A stretch of DNA of 64,000 nt from Gadus chalcogrammus. Lineage: Eukaryota; Chordata; Actinopteri; Gadiformes; Gadidae. Within the stretch, counting starts at the first letter, position 1. Every line of letters begins with the position of its first letter. This document shows, one piece after another, positions 1 through 11,519 of the stretch. A model generated the notes under the pieces. The model was not told where the DNA came from. It did no database searches and saw only the letters and a list, made by a program, of their open reading frames with translations. A program made the translations under genes and the position numbers. Location of the stretch: assembly GCF_026213295.1 (NCBI RefSeq), contig NC_079419.1:21455180-21519179 (forward strand), read 5' to 3'.

Positions 1-1820
1 ATTAATTTAGCAAACGAAAAATGTAGTGTACCTACATTATGCAGGGTTTTCCTCTGAAAGTCAACCATATGTGCTGACAATGACCTGAGTTTATCCCTGT
101 ATTTTTGAAAAACCAAACCAAAATTTGAGTTTCTATGCCATTTGTTTTTGCTATTTCGTAAAAATGTCTGACAACCAGGCAAAGGAGCATAATATTATTC
201 TTACACTGTCTACACACAACTATGTGGGTCACCAATCATTTTTCTTTATTATTCCATGCATTTCTCACATGAATTCCAGTAAGCAAGTGGCAGAACGTAT
301 ATTGGTATAGTAGGAGGGATGTTATAAAAACCCTACCCTCTAGAGGTACACCAAGATTAATCCTTTAGGTCTCTCACATAGAATCCAGCCACCTCCCGTA
401 ACATTCATCTCATCCGGTCACTGATGCCGCCAGCTCAACATGCCTGCCAAACATTCTTTCATTGTGAGCATCGTGAAAATCATTATTTGCACAATTTCAA
501 GTGAGTAGTTAGCTAATTTGTTTGAATTCCGTGATTTGAATAAGTTTGTTCTTTGTCATCATTACTACAGGCTACAGATAATTTTGTCCTGCCTCCCGGG
601 TATTCTCAATCTTTTTGAGGGGTGGGTATTGTCCGGAATTTGGCGGTATGATAGGTGAAAAATGTTCAATGTACAATACTACTAACAACACATAAAGGCC
701 AATATGTCGTACACCTAATGTAAAAACCAGCAACAACATATAAAGGCCAATGTGCCATAGACATAATGCAAAAAAAGGAACAATACACAAACGCAATATG
801 CAATTCACATAACATGTAGTGTAATGTAGTGCAACGTTAAAGTATGCATGACGCAATGTGCAGACCATGTTTTGCAGATCCATATATAAATAACACACCA
901 AACAGGTCTTAATAACTACAATAACCTGGTTCAAAATGATTTGGTGACAGCACAGCTATTTTACAAATAATCCAATTCCAACTAAATTATACCAGTTCAA
1001 ATCCCTCATACACCACTTTATCATGTGCGTAAAACACCAACGCATGGAATGTACGCCAGGATAACATCAGCAGATTCAGCAACTAAATCACGACGAGAGC
1101 GAATAAAACTTGATATACATTTCAGAAGTGTAAACGTGGGCCTTCATCATAGCAAAGGTCTTAACTGCCTACCCTACTTCGATCGCTGTGACTGTTCATG
1201 TACAATGGAGATATGGTGCGTTTTATTATCCATCTGTCTCGGAGGTCCGAGGACGTTGCCTAGCGACACGCATGAACATGCCCCTTTTCCCTGGACGGTG
1301 AAATTGCTTGCTCTGATGAACTCGGAGAACGCCGAGCAAGGATTCCGAGACAGAATTCAAGATGGCTGCACCCAGTGTGACTTGAAGAATGAACTGTTTT
1401 CATTGCACTTGGACTGCTTTGGTGGTTTAAATGGGAATTTCAATCACCCATATTACTGCAATACCTTACTGCGTCCATATCTCTGCCTATGGCCTATAGC
1501 CTACTTATTTTGGAGCGCCTGGTACTCTGCCAATGCTACCGCGACAACAGCTTTCCGGGTGGCGTCCATGTTTTCCTCCAACGACCGAGCAAAACATAAT
1601 AAAACGATTGAAGGGTGAACGTGACGTCACATCCGAGGTCCGAGTCGGTTCGCAGAGAATACTAAAACGCACCAATAGTTGCCACTCCTTTCTGTCTTGC
1701 TTTATTGTTAGTCGTTTTGTATTAGTTTTGATTAAGAGAAACTGCGCTCTCATGACTCAACTGAAAAGGGAGGGTGAGAAGCACTGGTATTGCTATAAAA
1801 GCATTAGGGGACGGATTCCA
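1..1820. other. Unassigned AT-rich intergenic sequence
   Basis: I recognise no gene here. Open frames occur, for example 1025-1618 on the + strand with 197 codons, but none shows a recognisable domain, signal peptide or repeat, so I treat them as chance. A short phrase reading cataaaggccaat recurs at about 691 and 738, which hints at a small local duplication. It may be decayed transposon sequence continuous with the remnant at 2147-3467. Confidence 0.35.
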
Positions 1821-2146
1821 TCCCATTGTCACATGTGCCCTTAAATGTGTCTTGTGGTTTCGTCCAGCTGCTCGACGTTGACTCAAAGCAGTCAACTAGG
1901 CAAAAAGTTTGTGCCCATCAACATCTCTTGAGACAATGTATGTCAGGGCATTTCAAGGGCTGTGCATTCTTGGGGAACGGCCAGTTTTTCTCCTTGATGG
2001 ACCCAATGTCAAACAACACCCCAGATATGTCCCTCTGTTCCTTGAGTTGGGGCAACCACTTTTCGTCTTTACAAAGTGTAAGGCAGTGGATCCCTCACAG
2101 CCTCGTCACCTCCTTTGTAGTGAAACACATTTTTCCTCTTTCCTGG

Positions 2147-3467
2147 TCACACTGCACTTTGTGGACGAAAGCAGGCCTTCCAAATCCTCTGCCAATGATC
2201 TTGCATTGGACCGCACTCTCTCAAAACTGCTGTCAGTGCGATTGTCAAGCAGGAAACGTTTTTTTCACTTACAGCTGTGCCACTGCACGGTACATACAGG
2301 CTAGTTGTCTGTAGTGTAGGTTTTGATCTGATGTGCAATGTCTCTGGCTTCACATCTAGTTTTAGGTCCAAAAACATGAGTTAGACTTCATCTTCTGCAA
2401 GGAACAAAACGGCATCATATACATCCCCTTACTGGTGTTGGATGTTTTTTGCCTTTACCTGACTTTCCCATCACGTGTCACTTAGACACATGACTGTGCC
2501 TACAGACACCATGGGTGCATCATGAACTACCAAGTTAAGAGGATGGGCACTGCCAGGCACTGGAGTCTCGCACTCTTCTTTGCACACCATTATGTTTACC
2601 TCTCATATTTAATCCATTGTCGTAGCCTTGATCGCTCGTGTGCATAATGTCAATATCCAGCTCCCAGCTCTGAATTCCCAGAAATGCTTTCTAGTATTCA
2701 CCCTTCCACCCTGTGTTGTTACAAAACATTCAATCACGGTCATCTGTTCTGTTCCACTCACATCGGGGTACAATCTAAAATGTTGGAGTCGTATTTAGCA
2801 GACCTCATCCTCGTGAGAATTTCCCTATTGACTCTGGGAAGCAATCATGGCTCTGATTTAATTTTGAATGTCTTTGCCTAAATAATAAAAGTTCATTTTA
2901 TAGACACACTATATAAAGACTTATTTTATCCTTATGTGGCCAGCCATGATGCTGTTAAAAAGACAAAGGCAGAATGCCAGGTTTTGCATCGCCATTACTC
3001 TGATAAGACCGATCAACCACTGTAAGACATTTTGCCAATGCCTTGTCTCGGCAGCCAGTGGCAACTGATTTTGTGCATCTATGGTGTTTTGCGAGGCCAA
3101 ACTTATGTCAAACTCATTCAATCATTCAAATGATCCTCACTGCGTACAGTTATTTGGAGAGGTCACCAACTGAGTAAGCAAAAATGGTAGGTGTGCTAGC
3201 GGTCTCTTGAATAGGTGTTGGACTTTCTCTCTCAATCAATATGGCTTGAAGTCCTTGGGTTTCTGTTGTTGGGTATTTGCTGGAATCATTCAAAATAGCC
3301 TCACAGTGTACAGTTATTAGTTCAGGTGTCTGCCCTCTGGTGATGCTGCTAACTTCTGTTTCTTGTGGAGCTATGTTGCTAGCTGAGTTAGCAATGGCTG
3401 AAAGTGTGTTCTCTTGGTCCGGTGATGGACTTGAAGGTGTTATCCTTGTGAACACTCCCAGGATCAA
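2147..3467 (-). pseudogene. Decayed hAT-like transposase of the DUF4371 type
   Basis: Read on the - strand, several frames give pieces of a DUF4371/hAT-type transposase, the family annotated in fish as 52 kDa repressor-like or zinc finger MYM-type 1-like. From N to C the pieces are: about 3121-2921, with HWQNVLQWLIGLIRVMAMQN and NLAF; about 2830-2750, with YDSNILDC followed by a threonine/glutamine-rich phrase; and about 2650-2550, with QGYDNGLNMRGKHNG, the family's characteristic glycine-rich motif. The frames are broken by stops and shifts, so no protein can be made. The leading piece at 3467-3150 is Ser/Thr/Pro-rich and could be the N-terminal region. The piece at 2377-2147 is placed only by order. 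No terminal inverted repeats were found. Confidence 0.55.
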
Positions 3468-3596
3468 TGTATTTAAAAAAACAAATCCTCTGTTCTTGGA
3501 GTGCTTGATCCTTCAATATTCTCCCCCCCATTCATCAATCAAACATATTCTCCATCTTCACACAGTAGGAAGAACGGCCTGGTAGTCACTATTAAC

Positions 3597-3961
3597 TAGG
3601 GATGGCCAAAACATAATTTCCAGCTTCCGATAAGTTTAGGTTCCCAAACAAATATTCAAAACAAATTTCGGTGAAGATAAAAAGAAAAAAAGACAATCCA
3701 TTAATCTGCTTCATCCTTCATCCATCCTTCATCCTCTGCTCCCTGGCACTCTCCTCTAGAAAGAACTCCATGAGGGGATTCATACGGCGGGGTTTCGGGG
3801 CTTGGGGGGTATGCTGCGGTGGTGAAAGAGGTGTCTGGGGTGGTAGAAGAGGTGTCTGGGGTGGAGGAGCATGAGGGAGAGGTAGGGGGGCTGGTGGCAG
3901 TGTACTCAACGATGTCCTGAAAGAAAACAAATAAGAAGGAATTAGGAATTATTTGCCAGAA
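3597..3961. other. Purine/pyrimidine-skewed sequence with a hAT-like end
   Basis: The stretch begins with tagggatggccaaaa at 3597, which resembles one end of a fish hAT element. It continues into G-rich direct repeats at about 3780-3900, with several copies of ggtgtctggggtgg. No gene is recognised. The mirror motif ccatccctag at 6661-6670 is tempting as the other end, but no 8-bp target duplication flanks the pair. Confidence 0.3.
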
Positions 3962-4349
3962 CTGGGTGATATGGCCATATGTTATGTACAATATATAATA
4001 GCTATGTAAACAATATAGTACAGCCAAAAAATACATTGATTAACCATGTATTGGTGTGGATAAAAACCCACAATCTAATATTCCAATATGAGTGGTCGAG
4101 AAGGACTAGGTTTGAAATTACCAGTTGTATAAAGTAACAAAACCTGAGTTGTGTGCAAAGAACCAAAGGGCCTTGATACGGACACCTCTTGTGTTTCCCA
4201 CTACCGTTCCACATTTACTTAGCATACAATTAGTAATATAATTTTCACCACCGTTCCACATGCGTAGATATACGCGTGTGGTTGTCCGGGAAGTACGATG
4301 TCTGCAGGCACAATGGCACATGCCTCGCAGAGTCCATTCTCTGTCAAAA

Positions 4350-4885
4350 AATCAGACTCAGTTATGGTTGTGGTTTGGCTTGACCATATGTCGGTATTGG
4401 TGGAATAATAAGTATGTTTTGCAGCGGCTCTGCGACTCTAGCTTTTTTCTGTTCATATAAATTGGGCAATTCAACTGCAGTGAAGTTCTTGCAGATGGCC
4501 AGCTGATATTTAAGGTATAAATGGGGACCATATCTTTCGCAATTTTATACACGACATCTATGATCGCGGCCTTTTCTTGTCATAAGGAATGACAATGCTG
4601 CTCCCAAGGTTACTTGCTTCTTTGCAGGCGCTTGGTCGCTTGAGCTGGCTTCTGCATCGCCTTGGTGCTACACACACCTGCCATTCCACAGCATGTCTCC
4701 ATCGCAGGTGGTGGAATAAGTTGCTTGTATCTCCATGTTTTGCAGCAAACGACTTTCTCATAACTTTCACAAAAAAATTTTTTTGTTCTATATCTGACTG
4801 CTTGAACCCAAACCATTTCCATACAACTGAGGTAACACAGACTTTTTTAGGAATGAGTTCTTCATTGTGTTCGTGGACATCTTAA
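4350..4885 (-). pseudogene. hAT transposase N-terminal remnant with BED-type zinc finger
   Basis: On the - strand, two frames together give the start of a ZBED-like hAT transposase. One frame holds a VWxWFGF-like phrase region (about 4820-4790). The neighbouring frame holds AAKHGDTSNLFHHLRWRHAVEW (about 4750-4690, quoted in part), the C-terminal half of a BED finger with its His pair. A further piece at about 4550-4490, IAKDMVPIYTL, fits the helix that follows the BED domain in this family. Frameshifts separate the pieces, so it cannot encode a working transposase. The family call rests on the finger and the order of motifs, not on a search. Confidence 0.5.
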
Positions 4886-5214
4886 TGCGCGTCTGTTGGG
4901 CGAAGTGAATGTGATTGTATGTGGCTGAGTTTCTGCGCCTCTACTCATAGAATCTGGAGTTACAATGCGTAACAATCGTTTCAGCCATTTACTGTACAAT
5001 TCAGTTAGTTGAGGAGGGCTGTCAATTAAATAGGCGCTTCAGAAACGGCCAATCAACCTGCCTTGGTTCACCCCCATAGTGCCAAAACTAAATTTGCACG
5101 CGAGAGCAGAACATCATTCGCGAGAGGCTGTTACGCGCGAGAGGCTGTTTTGCACGCGCAGAGGTAATTTGCGGGCGCAGAGGTAATTTGCGCGCGCAGA
5201 GGTAATTTGCGCGC

Positions 5215-5531
5215 TGTGGCAACCCGGCCCAGGCCAATTAAAGATATTCAGAACACCTGAGGAACAAGTGGAGAAGCAGGGCTTAAATAGCCCGCTTCTC
5301 CACTCATTCGGGGCTCTCCCAGCCCGGGAGCTCCTGCAAGGAGAGACCGGTCCTCGTGGGTGACGGTTTCCACCCACGAAGAAGGGGGACCGCTGATTCC
5401 TCCCGAGGTTTAAGTTATTTGTGTTTGGAGAGACTTTATTTTCGGTAATAAACCTGCCTTTTTGGCTTTCACCAAAGAAATGCTGTCCTGTTTGGGAGGA
5501 GTTGGTGCGCTCAATGTGCCGGGTTGCCACA
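5215..5531 (+). repeat. Left LTR of the short LTR element
   Basis: This is a 317-bp LTR with ends tgtggcaaccc and gggttgccaca. It differs from its partner at 5886-6201 at about five positions, including a one-base difference in the A/C run at its start. Confidence 0.8.
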
Positions 5532-5885
5532 TATGGTGGAGAATGCAGGCAACTCGACCGAGCTACGGGCCATTTTGGGTGGGAGCGCCCACCTCAAGCC
5601 ACCCCCAAACCGGAGCCGACGCAGCCGGGGCCGACGCAGCCGGAGCCGACGCAGCAGAGACGCCACCAGAGACGATGCCGCCAGAGACGACACGCCGCCA
5701 GAGACGACGCCGCCAGAGACGACGCAGCCCGAGACGAGGCCGCGGGAGACGAGGCCGCGGGAGACGAGGCTGCGGGAGACTAGGCCGCGAGACGAGCCAC
5801 GCCGGCAGCAGAAGCAGCCATGCTGCGCGCCGGACCGCTGCCACCTCCGAAAGGCCACCCGGGGCTTCAGCAAAGGGTGGAGGAG

Positions 5886-6201
5886 TGTGGCACCCGGCCC
5901 AGGCCAATTAAAGATATTCAGAACACCTGAGGAACAAGTGGAGAAGCAGGGCTTAAATAGCCCGCTTCTCCACTCATTCGGGGCTCTCCCAGCCCGGGAG
6001 CTCCAGCAAGGAGAGACCGGTCCTCGTGGGTGACGGGTTTCCACCCACGAAGAAGGGGACCGCTGATTCCTCCCGAGGTTTAAGTTATTTGTGTTTGGAG
6101 AGACTTTATTTTCGGTAATAAACCTGCCTTTTTGGCTTTCACCAAAGAAATGCTGTCCTGTTTGGGAGGAGTTGGTGCGCTCAACGTGCCGGGTTGCCAC
6201 A
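5886..6201 (+). repeat. Right LTR of the short LTR element
   Basis: This is a 316-bp LTR preceded by a purine tract and followed directly by the resumed CGCG-rich tandem repeat. Confidence 0.8.
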
Positions 6202-6671
6202 GCGCGCAGAGGCTGTTTTGCGCGCGCGAGAGGCTGTTTTGCGCGCATGCAGAGGTAATTTGCGCGCGCGCAGTTAATATCTACGCATGTGGAATAATAT
6301 AATACGCCCAAATGCATCTTTTATCACATTAGTGAATTATGCCACTAATGTGTCGCCATACACCACCAGTTTTAATTTAATTAAGAGAAGTATACGTCAT
6401 TACACAGAAGATTTTTTTCTTTGTTAAAGTCTCTGCAGTTACAACATTATGTTGTATGATTACACTTTTGCACAATAAATGTTCTCAAAACGACATACTA
6501 AATTTCTTTCTTTTGTTTAATACATTTAGTAGTTTGGCTTTCCTTAGAGTCTATGTAACCTGTTCTGAAATGGTTATATTATGATTTATATATCGTGATA
6601 TATATCGTTATCGCAATAGGTTTTAATGTATATCGCAATATGGATTTTAGGCCATATCGCCCATCCCTAGT

Positions 6672-7255
6672 TTCAATGGGGTGAAGGTAATTATTTTCTG
6701 GTCCCAGTCTTTTATGCCTTGGATAACATGTTGTTTGTGGATTTAAATGAAAATGTTCATGTCAAGAGTTTGACTGTTAGAGGAAACACAATGAGAAAGA
6801 CCACACGTCTCGTATGTTACATCACGCTCCCTGGGACTGGCGTGGACAAGACCGACAATCTCCCCATCGGCATAACTGAAACTCTCCACATGTCCCGACT
6901 TATAATGGTTTTCACCTCTTCCGATGCTTTTATCCCATGGACCTATAAAGTTTTATCCTCCCCTTGGAAAAAAGCGGTTAAGTGGAGCAGAGAGAACGCC
7001 ATGTCTGTACCGGAGTTCCAAGTGCGGGTGGTGACGTATATCATTTGCGTCGAGAGCAGCAAGGAGCTGTAGTTCACAAAGCGGCCTCACACAAAACATT
7101 ATCAAACTTCTTCACGTACATTTTTAGTTTTCTATGCATGAGAAATTATCATTTAAATCCACAAACAACATATGTGTAATCCAGGGCATGTACGTCACGC
7201 ATATACGCATATACATACTGGGATCAGAAAATAAAAACTTTCTCTCCATTGAAAC
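6672..7255. mobile_element. MITE with terminal inverted repeats of about 85 bp
   Basis: The first ~85 bases (tttcaatggg... through the phrase tgtttgtggatttaaatga near 6731-6750) reappear inverted at about 7150-7255, ending ccattgaaa. Matching inner phrases are ttttctggtcccag at 6695 and ctgggatcagaaaa at 7218. The interior has no recognisable protein. The superfamily is unresolved because I cannot see a convincing target duplication. Confidence 0.6.
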
Positions 7256-8068
7256 CCATTCATATTTTTCGATCTCATAGGTCCCATGGGCTCTACCGGA
7301 AGGGGTCTGACTTCTCCACTCTATTGACTATGTCCAGACTCTGTGCAAATGAAAAAAGTACGAGAGTCTGGTAGGACCAGGCTATACAATTTCTGGATGT
7401 GCCCCTAAAATGTTCAGTTAGGGGCCACAGTGCTCCTAGTGAAAAAAGTTAGTGTGGAGACCTGTCTAGTGTTACCCCAAAGCAGTGGTCCACTTGAAGT
7501 GGAATCTAACATTGATTTGATTGACTAAGCATTATTTCGAAATGTTTGAAATAAAAAAATAAAACCTTTTAGACAGTTCATTTAAGCTCATTGTGTTCCT
7601 TATTATTTTTATTAGCCCGCCAGATGAGAAATCAAGCCAGCGAAAGCAGAGGTCCCCGACCTTTATTATGCCAAATGTACTATGTCAGACAATATTTCTG
7701 TAGACCGGTGTTACACCATATTCTGTTACCCATCATAAAGTGTGACATCAGGGGTTGCTGTTGCTGGTTTTCTGCAACATGCACGTGCTTAAAGGGTAGC
7801 CTGAGTTCACTTCTAATAAACATTGTATCGCCATTGCTTTGTTACACTGGCCAATTGGCTTAGGGAAAGCGGTTGATATGCATCTTTAGTATATGCTACA
7901 CGTGAACCTCTCAAACTCTGGATATTGTTTTCATCGCAGAATATACTACACGTGAACAATCCAAAAACAAATAAATCGGGGCAAAAATTGTTGTCTTGTT
8001 TATTTTTGGAGTGTTCATGTGTAGTATATACTAAAACCGTTTTTCACCTCAGGCTCCGTGGATAATGG
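7256..8068. other. Intergenic sequence with an imperfect hairpin
   Basis: No gene is recognised. An imperfect inverted repeat has arms at about 7938-7974 and 7996-8032, both containing forms of tatactacacgtgaac. It could fold into a stem of about 37 bp with a 20-base loop, and is most likely the residue of a small palindromic MITE. Confidence 0.45.
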
Positions 8069-8076
8069 GGAATTCC

Positions 8077-9092
8077 TAGAGGTGTCAAGTAACTAAGTAC
8101 AAAAACTTTGTTACCTTACTTAAGTAGAAATTTTGGGTATCTATACTTTACTGGAGTAATTATTTTTCATCCTACTTTTTACTTCTACTTCTTACATTTT
8201 CACGCACTTATCTGTACTTTCTACTCCTTACTTCTTAAAAAATGGCATCGTTACTCCTATTTAATTTCGGCTTGTTTTTATTCAGCCGAAAAAACACAAA
8301 CAAAAAATATTTTTTTTGTTTGATTCTAGGTTTGCACACCTATCCAGATAATTCAGGCATCGGATAGAGAGAATTTGATTGGTTGGATGAGAATAGAAAC
8401 ATATACCATTCTGACACCCTATTGGTTTATACGCGATCCATGGCACCTGCGCACGACCAGAGCCCATCTACATTCTCTGACATGACATAAATCGCGCCAT
8501 GTTCCAGCTACAAAATAGCAGACGTAGATGAGCGAAATGTCCGAACCAAGCACCAGTGAGGAGGTTGGTAGCCAAGAAGACCAGCCAACCATTCTACATT
8601 CCTGGCTGTACCTGGAAGAATTTTTTGAAATGGTTGGATGCAAAAACAATTAAGTTCTTACTCGTTACATCTAAAATCTAGCCTTCAGCTAGCTTGGATA
8701 CATACATTTATTAGATGGCCTTTAGAAAAAAAAATTGGGGAAGTGGGGCAGTGTGCTATAGAGGTGTGCTGTGTGTGTCACTAATTCACGGATGGGATAA
8801 TTGCAGAATTCCTTGATTCCAAATTCATTGTATGTGTGAGCATACTTGGCGAATAAGCTGATTGTATTTCTATAGACCCCTGTGGCACGGCCTAAGCTTT
8901 TGTCCTTAATGGCGTTTTTTCCCCCTTGCATTACTTTTACTTTCATACTTTAAGTAGTTTTGAAACCAGTACTTTTTACTTTTACTCAAGTAAAAAGCTT
9001 GAGTTGATACTTCAACAGAAGTATTTTTAAACAATAGTACCTATACTATACTTCTACTTAAGTAATGAATGTGAATACTTTTGACACCTCTG
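8077..9092. mobile_element. hAT-type non-autonomous element with 8-bp target duplication
   Basis: The ends are tagaggtgtcaa at 8077 and ttgacacctctg ending at 9092, which are inverse of one another apart from the outermost base. The element is flanked by identical 8-bp sequences, ggaattcc, at 8069-8076 and 9093-9100, as expected for hAT. The subterminal regions are T/A-rich with repeated acttaagta phrases that also pair with each other. The 1016-bp interior carries no recognisable transposase. Confidence 0.8.
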
Positions 9093-9100
9093 GGAATTCC

Positions 9101-10419
9101 CCACTTTTCACTTATTCACTAACCCTTTTGTTGAGTCCAAGACCAGGGCTTTTCAAGTCCGTGTCCAAAGAGATTTGGGTCAGTGGCATAAAAGTAGAAA
9201 GCCAAAAAGGTGCAAGTAGTCGGATGATGGTTATAGAACACCCTTAATATTTATATTTAGCAAGTTCATTCACTGAGCTGAAGGAGATTAAACCATGGGA
9301 CAGAAGAGGCTTAGTGGATCGTCCATTTTTGAATCACACAAAGTGTTGGACCTGTGTTCCGCTAGTGGAGCTGTTTAGATGGTTTTGTTTACAATACATC
9401 GCAATCTCTATCTATTGGTTTCTGACATATTTTGAGTGGATGTGGAGGGATTGTCGTAGAGCAGTAGAATCAACGGCTGAGTAGTGTTCGCTGCCATCCT
9501 TAGCCACCTTTTTATCACGTTAGGTACATTCAGTATACTGTTATTATAGGGATGGTCATTCAAGGTGGAGGCATATGGGCTTCACCAGATGGCTGCCCCA
9601 ATCAGATTAGTCGAAGAGGATCCTCTTTGCCACCCAAGGAAACAAAAGACAGACAAGATCACCACAGGCGTCTTTAGGTTTGCCCACCATTAGGTAACAA
9701 ATTGTTTAAAAGATGTCCAACCCAAAGTCTTAGTTGGGATTCAAACACTGTGATAAAAAATATCAGAATTGGGCTGAGCATTCTAGGAAGGGAGGCGTGT
9801 TACGACCCATTGCAACTTTGCGCTACTTTTTTATTGTCGTCACGCTATCGTTATAATGAGCGATGTTTTATGAAAGGCGCCACACGCTGTGGGATTAGAC
9901 TTATCCTAACCTTTCATCGGACAAGGACATCAACTCGTTTGAGATTTGTTTTAGTTTGTCACTTCCCTTGAATTTAGATTTTATCTCCTGACACTTGTTC
10001 TTCCTCCGACGGTTGCAGACATCCGCTTTGTTTCCCGCACCTCTAGTGAATGTAAAGCAGAGTCAGAGTGACGTAAAATACTGCCGTAAAGTAAACATCG
10101 ATAGGAACGAAAGAGGGAAATATCTATTAGAATTTTCCCTCGTTCCCCGATATATATCATACCGCACAGCCCTAGTTCATGCTCAAAGCCTATGAAGCAT
10201 TAAACAGGACTGTTGACAGAATCACAGACATCATGAACAAAAATATCTTATGCCCAACGATGTTAGATGATACTTTTTAGATACTTTGACTTCCTTTACA
10301 ATGTGCGATAAAACCTCTCTGTCTTCAGCGTGAATCTCGGCTCTGCAGTCGCCAGGAGCCGGTTGAACCCATCACCTTCCACCAAAGAAACAGTTTGGAT
10401 GTCTGTGTGTATCATCTCC
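9101..10419. other. Unassigned intergenic sequence
   Basis: No gene, RNA or repeat could be supported. The open frames are short and contain no recognisable motif. Confidence 0.3.
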
Positions 10420-10660
10420 ATCCGTGTTTAGTCCAGGTGTTTGCCCTTGGATCTGATGGACCTCATTTGGTTACATGGTCAAATGCTTGTTGCAAGGTAG
10501 GGTGCTGTGTTCTAACGGTCCCTCACTGGGCCCCTGTGCCTCTTCATTGGCATCATTATGTTTGTTCTTCAAATGAGCCCACAAATGGGAATTGTTCTTC
10601 TGGTTCCCTTTGCTTGACCCCTCGCTTACTTCATTTTGTATTGCAGACCAGTACATTAAA
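10420..10660 (-). pseudogene. hAT BED-finger fragment
   Basis: The - strand frame contains VSEGSSKGNQKNNSHLWAHL followed by KNKHNDANEE. This is the second half of a BED zinc finger with the spacing and LWxHLKxxH pattern seen in ZBED-type hAT transposases. The fragment ends at a stop codon and is not followed by the rest of a transposase. The Harbinger-like MITE begins only about 35 bp to its right. Confidence 0.5.
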
Positions 10661-10695
10661 GGATTTTTTTTTGAAGTACCGTAATCCCAAACTTA

Positions 10696-11519
10696 TGCCC
10701 TGTTTACACCTACCCGATAGTGGGCCCCGATGGTGCCCGATGGCTAAATCAGCAGCTATCGTTATAACATCGGCAAATAGCGTGGTTGCATCGGGAAACA
10801 TCGTTACTCTTCCCGGGAACATCGTTAGACAACGGGAAGAAACGGGAAGAAATGCTCAATGATCGGGCAACATCGGGCAACATCGGCAAAGAACGAACAT
10901 GTTTGTTAATTTTGGGTCTATCGGGTAGAATCGGTTACCAGGTGCTGCTATGGGCTAATCGGCTATAATCGGGAATAGAACGGGAGTATAACGTAAGATC
11001 GCAAATCATCCGGGAATTTTCCTGGGCACATCGGCTATATTCGTTAATCTTCCGCGCTTTATCGTGCTTTATCGTCTTTATATCGGCAACCTCAACACAC
11101 GAAAGACCCTCGAGAACCCTAGACAAATAACGATTGTGAGTGACCAGATTGTGTTAAGGAAGACCCTCAATCTGCCACTTGGGTATAAATAGGGGGTGAT
11201 GGATGGATGTCCTACTTTTATAATTACAGGGTACTTTATTATAAAATCGCTATTGTAATATAATAAATATATAAATAAATATCAGTCTAAACCAGTCTCC
11301 CCTTTACCTTCTCCCGAAATGACGTCAAACGCACTTCGGGTGTCTTCCCTGGCATAAATCTTTATGTTATCGTTATAACATCAGGTATGTGTAAATGCTA
11401 CCCCGATAAATTGACCCGATCATACATTTTTAGCCCGATGTCACCCGAATCACCCCGACTTCCACATCGGTGGTCCATCGGCCATTAGCGGCCATTAGCG
11501 GGATGGTGTAAACGGGGTA
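10696..11519. mobile_element. PIF/Harbinger-like MITE rich in ATCGG repeats
   Basis: The ends are tgccctgtttacacc (10696) and ggtgtaaacggggta (ending 11519), inverse of one another with two mismatches. They are flanked by TTA on both sides (10693-10695 and 11520-11522), the 3-bp duplication typical of PIF/Harbinger. Inside are dozens of copies of atcgg, cgttat and their variants in both orientations, which give the element an unusual internally repetitive composition. It has no protein. Confidence 0.65.

Larger units (their letters stand above)
5215..6201 (+). mobile_element. Short non-autonomous LTR retrotransposon (TRIM-like)
   Basis: Two direct repeats, 5215-5531 (317 bp) and 5886-6201 (316 bp), start tgtggcaccc/tgtggcaaccc and end ccgggttgccaca. 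They are LTRs with an inverted end motif tgtggc/gccaca. A polyadenylation signal, aataaa, lies at about 5448 and 6118. The LTRs differ at about five places, so the copy is moderately young. The flanks read gcgc on both sides, compatible with a 4-bp target duplication, though the host array is itself GCGC-rich. The interior is only 354 bp and ends in a purine-rich tract (aaagggtggaggag) before the right LTR. It has no polymerase. Its GC-rich centre is a 15-bp tandem repeat of cgccagagacgacg type, which creates spurious long open frames. Confidence 0.8.
5095..6285. repeat. CGCG-rich tandem repeat, split by an LTR element
   Basis: About 18-25-bp units alternate between two forms, cgcgcagaggtaatttg and cgcgagaggctgttttg. 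They occupy 5095-5214 and resume at 6202-6280. The array is therefore older than the LTR element at 5215-6201 that interrupts it. Alternating purine-pyrimidine CGCGCG tracts are strongly Z-DNA-prone. Confidence 0.75.
3962..6669. mobile_element. Degraded hAT element containing later insertions
   Basis: The right end, ggccatatcgcccatccc at about 6650-6667, matches in inverted form a left-side phrase ctgggtgatatggcc at 3962. The sequence just inside the right end is rich in atatcg repeats, as in many fish hAT ends. The interior carries a BED-finger transposase remnant on the - strand and was later hit by the short LTR element at 5215-6201. The boundaries are approximate because I found no clean target-site duplication. 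Confidence 0.4.

Noticed and set aside
1025..1618. 197-codon open frame near the left edge
   Set aside because: No recognisable domain, no splice context and biased Cys/Leu content. It is not supported as a gene.
5462..6317. Long overlapping open frames (up to 268 codons) in several frames
   Set aside because: They run through LTRs and a GC-rich 15-bp tandem repeat. Arg/Pro-rich products in every frame are a composition artefact.
3597..6670. tagggatgg and ccatccctag as ends of one large element
   Set aside because: The 8 bases outside the two ends do not match and the inner sequence pairs poorly. The inner phrase at 3962 is a better partner for the right end.
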